From Paludibacteraceae bacterium (GTDB lineage Bacteria > Bacteroidota > Bacteroidia > Bacteroidales > Paludibacteraceae), in the NCBI GenBank assembly GCA_024399615.1, contig JAKSNQ010000002.1, positions 1 to 56,731 of the forward strand: a stretch of DNA of 56,731 nt, written 5' to 3'. The notes under the pieces were generated by a model. That model made no database searches and had not been told where the DNA came from. It saw only the letters and a program-made list of their open reading frames with translations. The position numbers were made by a program, and so were the translations under genes. Shown here in pieces: positions 36,261 to 44,607 of the stretch. The stretch's first letter is position 1; each line of letters starts with the position of its first letter.

Positions 36261-39200
36261 TTAGAACTTGAGATTTACACCCAACTGAACGTTGAGGGTA
36301 GAAGGTGCGTCATTCTTAAGCGATGCGTGTGCCCACTCTGGATCGAAGCCAAGATAAGAGGTGGCAACGAATGGATTGGTAAGTGTGCAGTAGATACGCA
36401 GTTTCTGCATGTGCATCTTCTCCAGTTGCTTTTTCTGGAATGAGTAAGCCAATGTGATATGCTTAACCTTAAGGTAAGAAGCATCTACGATTTTGTTTAC
36501 ACCATCAAGGTAAAGACTGGTACCCAAGCCGGAGTTTGCTGCCGCATTGTTTGGCATTGGGAACATACCATAGTGGGTAACCTCCTGATATTTAGGATTG
36601 ATGTACGAACCGTCCGCATTGACGCCATCGCAGTCGATAAGAGTACCTGCTGGGATGTAGTAGTCCATTGCGATGTGCATACGACCACGGTCTGCATAGT
36701 TGAGATACTCACCGTAGAATGCAGACTGAACGGTGTTGCCGTACTTGCCATACAGCGAGAATTGGAACTCGAAGCCCTTATAACTAAGAGTAGAAGTCAT
36801 TGAGCCGGTGAGCTTAGGATCAGAGCTATACACTTTCTTGTCGGACTCGTCATACTTGCCGTCACAGTTGGCATCAATGATGAGTGGCTGACCTTCGGTC
36901 TGACCATAGCATGCATAGTAGTAGTCACATTCGCGCATGGTTTGACCGGCGGTGATACCATGCGCAGCATATTTATCTGCGAGAATAGAACCTTCCTTAG
37001 CGGCTGGTACGACCATGTCTCGGTTGCTGATGATGCCACCATTTTGGTAACCATATACGTTGTTGATCGGTTTGCCGATGAAAAGACCATCCTCTGGCAA
37101 GTCCTCACCCTGACCGTTAATCTCAAGCACGCGGTTCGCATTGTGTGCAAGGGTGAACGAGGTCTCCCAACGCCATCCGTCTTTGTCGACGTTGATGGTC
37201 TTCAAACCAAATTCGATACCACGGTTCAATACCGAACCTACGTTGGTGGTCAACTTGCCGCCACCTGCCTCGAGAGGCAATTGTACAGAGTAGAGCAGGT
37301 TGCTTGACACCTTATTATAAAAGTCGATGGTACCGGTGATGCGATCACGCAGGAAACCGAAGTCTACACCTGCGTTCCATTCCTTTGAGGTCTCCCAGGT
37401 GAGGTCGCCATCTACGATGGCATTTGGATAGAAACCATTGAGGTAAGAGCCTCCAAATGGGTAATATACTGGACCGGCAACGGTCTGTTGGGTGGCATAG
37501 TTGCCGATACCCGTGTTGTTACCTGTCATACCATATGAGAGACGCCACTTGAGGTTGGTCAGCCACTCGGCATTCTGCATCCATGCCTCCTCGGACATAC
37601 GCCATGCGAGTGCTACTGATGGGAAATAACCCCACTTGTGGCCAGTGGCAAACTTAGAGCTACCATCACCACGGACGGTGGCAGTTACCATATAGCGGCC
37701 TGCGTATGAGTAGTTGGCACGAAGTGCCCATGATACCATGTTCCATTCTGAATAGCCGGTATAACTCTTGTCGTCGCCATCTGCTACGATGGTACCGGTG
37801 CCCAGGTTGTGCCAGAGGGTGCCGTCCATCACGTTGGTATAGCGCAGATAGGTCTGCTCGAAGGTACCACCCGTCATTGAGTACAAGCCCATCACGTTTA
37901 CTGAGTGCTTCTCTGCAAAGGTGTTGGAGTAGTTGATGGTGTTATCCCATGTGTAGTCGAAATAGCTGCGATGAGTAGTCTGTGCTATGTTCTCGTCGTT
38001 GATGGCTGCTAAAGTGCCGTCAAACTGACCCTGCTTGCTGGTACGATAGCCGGGAGCGAACATGGTCTTGAGGGTAAGACCCTTTACAGGGGTTACCTGA
38101 AGGTAGAGGTTGCCCATGAAACGCCATGCGTCCTTGTGCTTCTCTTGGTTCAGTTGATAAATGAGTGGGTTAACCTGATCAGAGAACTGGTTGGCTGTAC
38201 CCGAACCCATAGAAACATAGTTACCTGGCTTCTCATTCATCACGCCCTCTGCATTGTATGGCTGCATGAATGGATTGGCGCGGAATGCATATTGAACGGC
38301 CTGGTCATTGGCATAGTCGTTACCCAGGTAGCTGGCGTTGAGGTTCAAACCGGCTGAGATATACTTGTTGACTGTTACGTCCAATGATCCCTTGAAGTTT
38401 ACACGCTGTTGCTTATCACCTACGAAAACACCTTCGTCTGAGTTGTAGCCTACACCCATGTGGTAAGCTGCGTGCTCGCTGGAACCGCTGACAGACATGT
38501 AGTGGTTGTGCTGGAAGGCATTGCGGGTAACAAGGCCTGGCCAGTTGGTGGTCGCATTTTCGGCGAGCAGGGTTTTCAAGCGATATTGACCTGCGTTCTC
38601 AGGTGCGTTGGTGCCGTCGTTGTAGAGGGCCATTTGTTCGAATGCACCCATCTGATACACGGGCTGACCATTGTTAGCCACGCTCAAACCACCTGCGTAG
38701 GTGAGGAACTTGAGGAAACGGTAGTTGTAGAACTCCTCACCATCCTGGAAGTTATCCATGCGAACAGGATTAACCCAACCAACATATCCGTCGTATGAGA
38801 CTGAAGGTTTCTTCTCTTTCTTACCTTGTGAAGAACCGGACTTGGTGCTGATTTGCACGACACCGGCAGTTGCACGGCTACCATAGATAGCGGTAGAAGA
38901 TGCGTCCTTGAGTACGTCGATGCGCTCGATATCTTGTGGGTTCAGCCAGTCGATATCGTCGCAGATCATACCATCCACTACGTAAATAGGCTTGGTGTCA
39001 GAGTTGGTAGATGACTTACCGCGAATCTCGATGTCGAAACCGCCACCTGTACGACCCGTTGCCTGAGTGATGCTTACACCGGCTACTGCACCTTGGAGAG
39101 CTTCCAATGCACCGGTGGTACCTTTTGATGTCAATGCATCGGTACCTACTGAAGAAACCGAACCGGTCAAGTCGGTCTTCTTCATCTGACCGTAACCTAC

Positions 39201-39530
39201 GACAACAACCTCATCCAGCTTCTTGGTGTCCTCTGCCAGGACAACTTTTACTGTGGTTTGGTTGCCTACTTTCAATTCTTTGTTGGTGTAACCAATGTAA
39301 GAGAAAACCAGCACGTCAGATGCCTGAACCGATGGCAATACAAAGTTACCATCGAAGTCGGTAATTGAGCCAGTAGTGCTTCCCTTGACTTGAATACTTA
39401 CGCCAATCAGTGGCTCGCCGGCCTCATCTACTACGACGCCGGTCACCTGCTGCTGGGCATAAGCAAAAAGGCCGAACGCGCTCAGGATGAGCATCAGCGT
39501 TGCCTTCTTGATTGAAAAAATACTGTTCAT
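36261..39530 (-). CDS. susC-like: SusC/RagA-family TonB-dependent outer-membrane transporter
   Basis: The product has 1089 residues. A signal peptide (to FAYAQ, residue 26) leads to a carboxypeptidase-regulatory-like domain (about 27-105), then the TonB box LDEVVVVGYG (about 105-114), a plug with PIYVVDGMI and a 22-strand barrel ending in a typical LNVQLGVNLKF C-terminus. It imports nutrients using TonB energy together with its SusD partner. It is the first gene of the locus; a promoter lies at 39647-39677. The stretch 39531-39890 otherwise holds only that promoter and pfp's terminators. Confidence 0.94.
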   Translation of the reverse strand: MNSIFSIKKATLMLILSAFGLFAYAQQQVTGVVVDEAGEPLIGVSIQVKGSTTGSITDFDGNFVLPSVQASDVLVFSYIGYTNKELKVGNQTTVKVVLAEDTKKLDEVVVVGYGQMKKTDLTGSVSSVGTDALTSKGTTGALEALQGAVAGVSITQATGRTGGGFDIEIRGKSSTNSDTKPIYVVDGMICDDIDWLNPQDIERIDVLKDASSTAIYGSRATAGVVQISTKSGSSQGKKEKKPSVSYDGYVGWVNPVRMDNFQDGEEFYNYRFLKFLTYAGGLSVANNGQPVYQMGAFEQMALYNDGTNAPENAGQYRLKTLLAENATTNWPGLVTRNAFQHNHYMSVSGSSEHAAYHMGVGYNSDEGVFVGDKQQRVNFKGSLDVTVNKYISAGLNLNASYLGNDYANDQAVQYAFRANPFMQPYNAEGVMNEKPGNYVSMGSGTANQFSDQVNPLIYQLNQEKHKDAWRFMGNLYLQVTPVKGLTLKTMFAPGYRTSKQGQFDGTLAAINDENIAQTTHRSYFDYTWDNTINYSNTFAEKHSVNVMGLYSMTGGTFEQTYLRYTNVMDGTLWHNLGTGTIVADGDDKSYTGYSEWNMVSWALRANYSYAGRYMVTATVRGDGSSKFATGHKWGYFPSVALAWRMSEEAWMQNAEWLTNLKWRLSYGMTGNNTGIGNYATQQTVAGPVYYPFGGSYLNGFYPNAIVDGDLTWETSKEWNAGVDFGFLRDRITGTIDFYNKVSSNLLYSVQLPLEAGGGKLTTNVGSVLNRGIEFGLKTINVDKDGWRWETSFTLAHNANRVLEINGQGEDLPEDGLFIGKPINNVYGYQNGGIISNRDMVVPAAKEGSILADKYAAHGITAGQTMRECDYYYACYGQTEGQPLIIDANCDGKYDESDKKVYSSDPKLTGSMTSTLSYKGFEFQFSLYGKYGNTVQSAFYGEYLNYADRGRMHIAMDYYIPAGTLIDCDGVNADGSYINPKYQEVTHYGMFPMPNNAAANSGLGTSLYLDGVNKIVDASYLKVKHITLAYSFQKKQLEKMHMQKLRIYCTLTNPFVATSYLGFDPEWAHASLKNDAPSTLNVQLGVNLKF

Positions 39531-39646
39531 AATAGGATATAAAATTGTGTTTTTTGTTTTGTGCTGAGAGCTTACGTCTCGCAGATTCCTATTCGTTAAG
39601 TCGAATGTCTGTCAATGCGAGTGAGATTATGCAACGTAATCGAGTG

Positions 39647-39677
39647 CAAAGATACTACTTTTTATGCATATATACAA
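39647..39677 (-). promoter_or_regulatory. Promoter of the susCD locus
   Basis: Minus strand: -7 box TATCTTTG (39647-39654), 20-base spacer and -33 box with TTG (39675-39677). The start is near 39641; the leader of about 110 bases could hold regulation but shows no recognised element. It lacks the GGTCAT extension of the other promoter group. Confidence 0.7.
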
Positions 39678-39787
39678 GTACAAACTGACACAAGATGGGG
39701 AAAAATTGCCGTTTTTGAGTTATTTTTATGCCTGATTGGCAAATTTTACCATAAATAAGTCAAAAGTGTGGGTGCGCATACAAAAAA

Positions 39788-39812
39788 TGCGCTCGCATTC
39801 GTGTGCGAGCGC
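39788..39812 (-). terminator. Terminator of pfp
   Basis: Perfect ten-base stem tgcgctcgca/tgcgagcgca (39788-39797 and 39803-39812) with a five-base loop and, on the minus strand, a T-run after it. Confidence 0.85.
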
Positions 39813-39838
39813 AAAAGGTGTTAATTCTGTGTTGTTGT

Positions 39839-39873
39839 GTCACTTTTCACAATCATTATTTGTGAAAAGTGAC
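39839..39873 (-). terminator. Second hairpin after pfp
   Basis: A perfect 13-base stem (39839-39851 with 39861-39873) with a nine-base AT-rich loop lies 18 bases past the pfp stop. It has no T-run and may protect the 3' end rather than stop transcription. Confidence 0.55.
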
Positions 39874-39890
39874 ATTCCTTTTGATGCGGA

Positions 39891-41540
39891 TTAGCAGCCT
39901 TTCTCCAACTTGAGTGTACGGGTTGGTTGATCACATACTTCGGTTGGACCGTAGTATTGGATTGGGCCTGGGTAGATGTAACTGGTGTTGGCGTCTGCCC
40001 ACTCCTCGCGGTGTGCTACCAGGTACTTGTATGGAGCACCATTGAGGTCAACGAGCGCTTTTTGGATAACAGGCTTCATCTTGCCGTTACGCTTCTCCAT
40101 GTTCATCATCATGGTGATAGGTACACCACCTGCAATCCACTCTGATGCTGGCTTGGTCAGATTCTGTACCAATGACATGTAGCCGGTCTTGCCGTTGGCA
40201 ATCAGCCAGGTGGCGGTCACGCCGATAGAGTAGCAGTAATCTGCATCGAAATTTGATGGGATAGCACAACGACCTTCGTAGCCGAAGAAGTGGTTGATGG
40301 CGTTGAACTTGCCCTTGTAGCTGCCCTCACCCTTCATGACAGCCAGTTTCTTGGCTACCATCTCGATAAGCAGTTTCTCGGTTTCGATCTGTGATACCAT
40401 CACGTTGCCGTGTGGGTCGCGATCCAGCATCAACTGGCGTGCGATACCCTTTGGCAGGTCGCGGAACAATGCGCATGCCTCTGGTGACAAGCAGGCTTTT
40501 ACAAACTGACGCTTCTCGTCATCGGTAGCCAAACCTTGGAACTCCTCTGCGTGTACGGCAAGCAGGTCGTTGAGCTCTGCGATGAGGCGCTTCATGGCTG
40601 GGATGAACTCGATCAGACCTTCTGGAATCAGTACGGTACCGAAATTCAAACCGGCATCTGCGCGTGCTACGATGACTTTAACAATCTGGTCAACTACGTC
40701 GTTCAGGGTTTGCTCTTGTGCTTCTACTTCCTCTGAGATGAGACATACGTTTGGTTGAGCCTGAAGTGCGCACTCCAATGCAATATGAGATGCTGAGCGG
40801 CCCATCAAACGGATGAAGTGCCAGTATTTCTTTGCAGAGTTGGCATCACGTTGGATGTTACCAATCAACTCTGAATATACCTTACATGCGGTGTCAAAGC
40901 CAAATGAGGTCTCGATTTGTTCGTTCTTCAGGTCGCCATCGATGGTCTTGGGGCAACCGATTACCTGAATGCCGGTCTCTTTCTGGAGGTAGTATTCTGC
41001 CAATACGCAGGCATTGGTGTTGGAGTCATCACCGCCGATGATAACTACGGCCTTGATTCCCAACTTGTTGCAGATCTCGATGCCTTTATCAAATTGCCAG
41101 GTCTCTTCCAGCTTGGTACGACCGGAACCGATAATGTCGAAACCGCCGGTGTTGCGATACTCGTCGATAATCTCACCGGTCAACTCGATGTACTTGTGCT
41201 CAATCAGACCGCTTGGGCCACCCAGAAAACCATACAGTTTGTTGGCTGGGTTGAGATTCTTCAATCCGTCATACAAACCGGAGATGACGTTGTGACCGCC
41301 GGGGGCCTGGCCACCTGACAGGATGACACCTACGTTCATTGGCTCGTAGGTCTTCTTCTCGCCTTTCACCAGTTTCAGTACTGGCATGCCATAGGTGTTA
41401 GGGAAGAGAGCTTTGATATCTTCCTGATCAGCAACTGATTGGGTAAGTTCGCCGGCTTCGATAGCCACATTACCCTTAAGAGCCTGCGGCAATTTTGGCT
41501 GATAACTGCCGCGTGCAATTTGAAGTGGACTTTTTTGCAT
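39891..41540 (-). CDS. pfp: Diphosphate--fructose-6-phosphate 1-phosphotransferase
   Basis: The product has 549 residues from ATG 41540 ([18 protein letters not shown]), the usual start of Bacteroidota PFP; a start at 41612 adds 24 residues of poor match. It reversibly phosphorylates fructose 6-phosphate with diphosphate. The diphosphate-type residues are visible: [12 protein letters not shown] has aspartate after GGD, and [10 protein letters not shown] has lysine before TID. The long form is typical of the class II plant-like group. Together with pfkA the cell can run both routes, and diphosphate use allows reversible flux. Confidence 0.95.
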   Translation of the reverse strand: MQKSPLQIARGSYQPKLPQALKGNVAIEAGELTQSVADQEDIKALFPNTYGMPVLKLVKGEKKTYEPMNVGVILSGGQAPGGHNVISGLYDGLKNLNPANKLYGFLGGPSGLIEHKYIELTGEIIDEYRNTGGFDIIGSGRTKLEETWQFDKGIEICNKLGIKAVVIIGGDDSNTNACVLAEYYLQKETGIQVIGCPKTIDGDLKNEQIETSFGFDTACKVYSELIGNIQRDANSAKKYWHFIRLMGRSASHIALECALQAQPNVCLISEEVEAQEQTLNDVVDQIVKVIVARADAGLNFGTVLIPEGLIEFIPAMKRLIAELNDLLAVHAEEFQGLATDDEKRQFVKACLSPEACALFRDLPKGIARQLMLDRDPHGNVMVSQIETEKLLIEMVAKKLAVMKGEGSYKGKFNAINHFFGYEGRCAIPSNFDADYCYSIGVTATWLIANGKTGYMSLVQNLTKPASEWIAGGVPITMMMNMEKRNGKMKPVIQKALVDLNGAPYKYLVAHREEWADANTSYIYPGPIQYYGPTEVCDQPTRTLKLEKGC

Positions 41541-41638
41541 ATGCTTAAAATAATTAAAGATGTTGTTTCTCGTCTGAAATGTCGCATCATGGTGGTTGCT
41601 CTTGACTTTCATGATGCGCAGATTTCAAAAATCCGGTG

Positions 41639-41669
41639 CAAAATTACTAAAAATATCGCATGTGTGCAA
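41639..41669 (-). promoter_or_regulatory. Promoter of pfp
   Basis: Minus strand: -7 box TAATTTTG (41639-41646), 20-base spacer and -33 box with TTG (41667-41669). The start is near 41633, with a leader of about 93 bases. The promoter partly enters the zone just before ispG's 3' end at 41677. Confidence 0.65.
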
Positions 41670-41676
41670 GAAAAAT

Positions 41677-43092
41677 CTACATTTCTTGCCATTTGCCATC
41701 TTGTTTTATCAATTTGACCAGTTCTTCGACAGCTTCCTCTTGGGGGATATTTTTCATTACGCACTCTTTTTGTCGGTAGAGCGAGACTTTCCCTCTGGCA
41801 GCTCCTACATATCCGTAATCGGCATCCGCCATCTCGCCGGGACCGTTCACTATGCAACCCATCACGGCTATCTTCAGTCCCTTGAGATGACCGGTGGCCT
41901 GGCGAATCTCGCGAATAACGTCTTCGATCTGAAAGAGCGTTCTGCCGCATGAAGGACAGCTGACGTACTCCGTCTTGTAGCGAATGACACCGGCCGCCTG
42001 AAGGATGTCTTTGGATAGTGTCTCCAGTCGTTCGGTAGAGAAATGTGCATTGGATAACTCGATTTGTTGTATGCCCTGTTGACTCCAACAGAAGCGACCA
42101 CATTCGGCAGCTGCTTGCAGCTGGAAGAGCGACCAATCCTCTTGTTGACTCTCGTAATGCAGCGTACGACCATCTGCGTTTAACTCGGCCGTTACTCCAT
42201 TGTAGCGGATGCTTTGGTTGTCGGTGAAATAGTCTCGAAGTGCGGTGGCGACCGGAATCTCGGCTTCTGGTGCTTCGCTCAGGGACACACGTATGGTGTC
42301 ACCGATGCCATCGGCCAAAAGGGCGCCAATGCCTACTGCTGACTTGATGCGACCATCTTCGCCTTCACCGGCTTCCGTTACGCCCAGATGGAGTGGGAAG
42401 TGCATGTCTTCGGCGTCCATTTTCTCTACCAGCAGACGCACGGTCTCTACCATGATGCGGGTGTTGCTGGCCTTGATGGAGAGTACGATGTCGCTGAAAT
42501 GTTCGCGTACCGCTACACGAAGAAACTCAAGGCAACTCTCCACCATGCCTGCCGGAGTGTCGCCATATCGAGACATGATTCGATCCGACAAACTGCCGTG
42601 ATTGACGCCAATGCGTATGGCGGTATGGTGCGATTTGCAGATGTTGAGCAACTGTGTGAAACGCGCCGCCAGACGCTCCAACTCTTCTGCGTACTCCGCA
42701 TCGGTATAATCCAGGTGTTTGAACTGCCGTGCCGGATCCACATAGTTGCCGGGGTTGATGCGTACTTTCTCAACGTATTGTGCGGTCAGGTCCGCTACGT
42801 TGGGATTGAAGTGAATATCGGCTACAAGAGGTGGCATGACCGCCCTTTTATGAGCCAATAGCTCATGTATCTGCTTGAGGCTCTCGGCTTCACGCGACCC
42901 CTGGGTGGTGTAGCGTAGCAGCTCTGCACCTGCGGCAAAGCAACGCTCGGCTTGGGCGACCGAGTTTTCGATATCATTCGTATCCGTGTTCGCCATCGTT
43001 TGGATGCGAATGGGATACGCTGAGCCTATACATAGTGCTCCTACGTGTGTCGTGCTGGTCGCACGACGGGTATAGATGAGTGGTAACGACAT
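41677..43092 (-). CDS. ispG: 4-hydroxy-3-methylbut-2-enyl diphosphate synthase, with shortened middle domain
   Basis: The product has 471 residues. It makes HMBPP from the cyclic diphosphate in the next-to-last step of the MEP pathway. The TIM-barrel part (to about 280) includes QTMANTDT, ADIHFNP, VRINPGN and GVNHGSLSDR. The iron-sulfur domain has Cys379 and Cys382 (CPSCGR), Cys413 (GCIVNGPGE) and Glu420. Between them, residues about 285-370 are a reduced A* insertion: bacterial short forms (about 370 aa) lack it and most Bacteroidota forms (about 600 aa) have a far longer one. It has its own canonical promoter. Confidence 0.93.
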   Translation of the reverse strand: MSLPLIYTRRATSTTHVGALCIGSAYPIRIQTMANTDTNDIENSVAQAERCFAAGAELLRYTTQGSREAESLKQIHELLAHKRAVMPPLVADIHFNPNVADLTAQYVEKVRINPGNYVDPARQFKHLDYTDAEYAEELERLAARFTQLLNICKSHHTAIRIGVNHGSLSDRIMSRYGDTPAGMVESCLEFLRVAVREHFSDIVLSIKASNTRIMVETVRLLVEKMDAEDMHFPLHLGVTEAGEGEDGRIKSAVGIGALLADGIGDTIRVSLSEAPEAEIPVATALRDYFTDNQSIRYNGVTAELNADGRTLHYESQQEDWSLFQLQAAAECGRFCWSQQGIQQIELSNAHFSTERLETLSKDILQAAGVIRYKTEYVSCPSCGRTLFQIEDVIREIRQATGHLKGLKIAVMGCIVNGPGEMADADYGYVGAARGKVSLYRQKECVMKNIPQEEAVEELVKLIKQDGKWQEM

Positions 43093-43116
43093 GGTCTGAA
43101 GATTTCAAATAGGCTG

Positions 43117-43148
43117 CAAAGATACGAAATAATTCTGATATAACCAAA
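43117..43148 (-). promoter_or_regulatory. Promoter of ispG (extended Bacteroidota type)
   Basis: Minus strand: -33 box TTTG (43145-43148) in TTTGGTTATATCA, 20-base spacer, -7 box TATCTTTG (43117-43124) then CAGC. The start is near 43111, giving a leader of about 19 bases. Confidence 0.85.
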
Positions 43149-43172
43149 TAAAATCTTATTTGGGCATAAAAA

Positions 43173-43203
43173 AAGAAGCATAGTAGCGAACTACCTGCTT
43201 CTT
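43173..43203 (-). terminator. Terminator of the unassigned transcript
   Basis: Arms aagaagca (43173-43180) and tgcttctt (43196-43203) pair, extended by an inner tagt/acta stem. On the minus strand the hairpin is followed by a T-run (complement of 43168-43174). It ends the transcript that starts near 43579. Confidence 0.8.
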
Positions 43204-43579
43204 TGTGGGGAAATGCTCTCGTTTATAGAGGATTTTTATTCGCTCCATAAACGTTGCGCAAACCTGGGTTAACATGCAACCATCGTTTGCAGCGCATCCG
43301 CGAGGATGGAGAGCATCGGAATCAAACCAATAAACAATCTTCTCATACGTTAAGTTACTTAAGTTTGGTGCTCAGCTGCACCTGTAAAACACAAAACACA
43401 ATCTTAATTTCCTTTTTGAAAGGGGCTGCGTGCCGGAGGAGGATAAAACCGGCTCCATTTCCGCAGGCCCCGCGGGATTAACAGACTAATCCTAAATCGA
43501 GTAGGCCAACTCGGTGGCTACTACTCGGCCAATCGATGAGGTTTTTCAGTACAGTTCGATAGTACTCCTTTTCGAAAGG
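43204..43579 (-). ncRNA. Candidate structured RNA with a tiny reading frame, own promoter and terminator
   Basis: A clear promoter and a terminator frame a transcript of about 400 bases with no long reading frame. On the minus strand its first half can fold into several stems: 43498-43504 with 43521-43527 (enclosing gcca/tggc), 43475-43480 with 43487-43492, and a longer stem 43422-43430 with 43462-43471 (one bulge) capped by gccgg/ccggc. It then contains a 25-codon frame (43269-43346). I do not see the landmark sequences of tmRNA, RNase P, SRP or a known riboswitch. It may be a regulatory RNA, a leader for the small peptide, or both. Confidence 0.55.
43269..43346 (-). CDS. Possible 25-residue hydrophobic peptide
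   Basis: The reading frame begins ATG at 43346 and codes for MRRLFIGL... ending ...MVAC. It is basic at the start, hydrophobic along its length and ends with cysteine. No Shine-Dalgarno is seen, as usual in this genome. Short hydrophobic peptides of this pattern occur in Bacteroidales, but I cannot show that this one is a member of any named family. It lies 3' of the structured part of the same transcript. Confidence 0.35.
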   Translation of the reverse strand: MRRLFIGLIPMLSILADALQTMVAC

Positions 43580-43584
43580 CGCTG

Positions 43585-43616
43585 CAAAGATAGCATGAGT
43601 TTTTGATATGACCAAA
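43585..43616 (-). promoter_or_regulatory. Promoter of the unassigned transcript (extended Bacteroidota type)
   Basis: Minus strand: -33 box TTTG (43613-43616) in TTTGGTCATATCA, 20-base spacer, -7 box TATCTTTG (43585-43592) then CAGC. The start is near 43579. Confidence 0.85.
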
Positions 43617-43720
43617 TTTTTCGACTAAAAAATGTGCGATTCTTAAAAAATGATAGTCGCATCTTAATAATCGGCAATCGTGTTTCTCTTGTTTGTGTGT
43701 TTTATTTTACTATAAAAACG

Positions 43721-43753
43721 GCCATTTTGCTAACTCTGAATTAGCAAAATGGC
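43721..43753 (-). terminator. Terminator of the S4-domain gene
   Basis: A perfect 13-base stem (43721-43733 with 43741-43753) and a seven-base loop, followed on the minus strand by a T-rich tract. It ends transcripts from the S4-domain gene. Confidence 0.8.
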
Positions 43754-43841
43754 TATAAATAGGGGTGTTTTGTGGATTATTGGTGAATTTTGAACCTGTA
43801 CCTGCTGTAAAAGTGTGGTTTTGTAAAATCGCGGCTGCGTG

Positions 43842-44063
43842 TTATAGCACCTCAATACGATATTGGTCAAACTCGATCACCTCACCCGATGTGATCTTGG
43901 CACGTTTACGCAGTTCTATCACGCCATTGCGTGTCACCATGCCTGCTGCAACCACTTCTTGTGCCTCGGAACCCGAATATACACAATTGGTGGCCTTGAG
44001 CAGTTGTATCAATTGGATGGAATCGTCTTCTCCACCACGCAGGGCAAACTGAATAGTAGTCAT
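43842..44063 (-). CDS. S4-domain RNA-binding protein
   Basis: The product has 73 residues, almost entirely one S4 fold like YbcJ. The pattern IQLIQLLKATNCVYSGSEAQ then VVAAGMVTRNGV and RKRAKITSGEVIEF is typical. Homologues bind structured RNA and some bind ribosome parts; the role here is unknown. The ATG lies 20 bases after the rpsU terminator and no separate promoter is seen, so it may depend on readthrough from rpsU. Confidence 0.8.
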   Translation of the reverse strand: MTTIQFALRGGEDDSIQLIQLLKATNCVYSGSEAQEVVAAGMVTRNGVIELRKRAKITSGEVIEFDQYRIEVL

Positions 44064-44082
44064 AATGAATATAAAATAAAAA

Positions 44083-44108
44083 AGGCTACCTGCCGCAGCA
44101 AGTAGCCT
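44083..44108 (-). terminator. Terminator of rpsU
   Basis: Arms 44083-44093 and 44098-44108 (aggctac... and ...gtagcct) pair with one mismatch, followed on the minus strand by a T-run. It separates rpsU from the S4-domain gene and may be leaky. Confidence 0.75.
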
Positions 44109-44122
44109 GTGGTTGCGAAGGA

Positions 44123-44314
44123 TTAATCCTCTGCAGCACGCAATTGTTGCACATAGATAGCGTGCTCCATCTTAAGGCGCTTCTTCTCGCTTGGTGCCTG
44201 GAAAGCCTGACGACGACGGAGCTCTTTGATGGCACCGGTCTTCTCGAATTTACGCTTGAACTTCTTCAACGCGCGTTCGATGTTCTCACCTTCTTTTACT
44301 GGTACGATAATCAT
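44123..44314 (-). CDS. rpsU: 30S ribosomal protein bS21
   Basis: The product has 63 residues, with the family pattern IIVPVKEGENIERALKKFKRKFE and a basic C-terminus. bS21 sits at the 3' end of 16S rRNA, beside the anti-Shine-Dalgarno. In Bacteroidia bS21 helps hide the anti-Shine-Dalgarno. The gene here has a strong AAGGAGGT at 44323-44330, eight bases before ATG 44314, in a genome that otherwise almost lacks such sites. This matches autoregulation: ribosomes lacking bS21 can use the site. A terminator follows the gene and tRNA-Leu precedes it. Confidence 0.96.
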   Translation of the reverse strand: MIIVPVKEGENIERALKKFKRKFEKTGAIKELRRRQAFQAPSEKKRLKMEHAIYVQQLRAAED

Positions 44315-44322
44315 GCGTTTAC

Positions 44323-44330
44323 ACCTCCTT
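44323..44330 (-). promoter_or_regulatory. Strong Shine-Dalgarno of rpsU
   Basis: AAGGAGGT on the minus strand, eight bases from the start codon. It stands out because rpsO, tpiA, lepA and most other genes here have no such site. Likely part of bS21 autoregulation. Confidence 0.9.
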
Positions 44331-44441
44331 CTCTTTTACCCACTGCCGATGCACGACATTCAGGGTGATAGCCCTTGTTTAAGTCTTAGGCTTGACCTTT
44401 AGTTTTGTGATGGGGGGAAAACGCCCCCTCGTTTAGTCGTT

Positions 44442-44467
44442 AAAAAAAGGTCGGTATTACCCAACCT
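44442..44467 (-). terminator. Terminator of tRNA-Leu
   Basis: Hairpin of about seven base pairs (44448-44454 with 44461-44467) followed on the minus strand by seven T residues (complement of 44442-44448). It lies seven bases past the tRNA end. rpsU downstream must either use readthrough or a weak promoter I could not identify. Confidence 0.7.
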
Positions 44468-44473
44468 CTTTTG

Positions 44474-44558
44474 TGGTACCCAGGACCGGGATCGAACCGG
44501 TATGCCTCGCGGCACTGGTGTTTGAGACCAGCGCGTCTACCTATTCCGCCACCTGGGC
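44474..44558 (-). tRNA. tRNA-Leu (CAA)
   Basis: An 85-base gene including a coded CCA. The acceptor arms GCCCAGG and CCTGGGT pair (first pair G-T). The D arm starts TGGCGGAATAGGTAGACGC, typical for leucine. The anticodon loop is CTCAAAC with anticodon CAA (44522-44524), which reads UUG. A class II variable arm with stem TGCC/GGCA follows, and the T arm has GGTTCGATCCC. The 5' end is at 44558. It has a canonical promoter (44608-44639) and a terminator directly after it. Confidence 0.96.
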
Positions 44559-44607
44559 TCGCGTGGATAATCCGCACGATGTAGACTGCTCTTTTGAAAA
44601 GCGGCTG

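Noticed and set aside
43204-43579. tmRNA, RNase P RNA or SRP RNA
   Set aside because: The landmark sequences of these RNAs are absent on both strands in this region.
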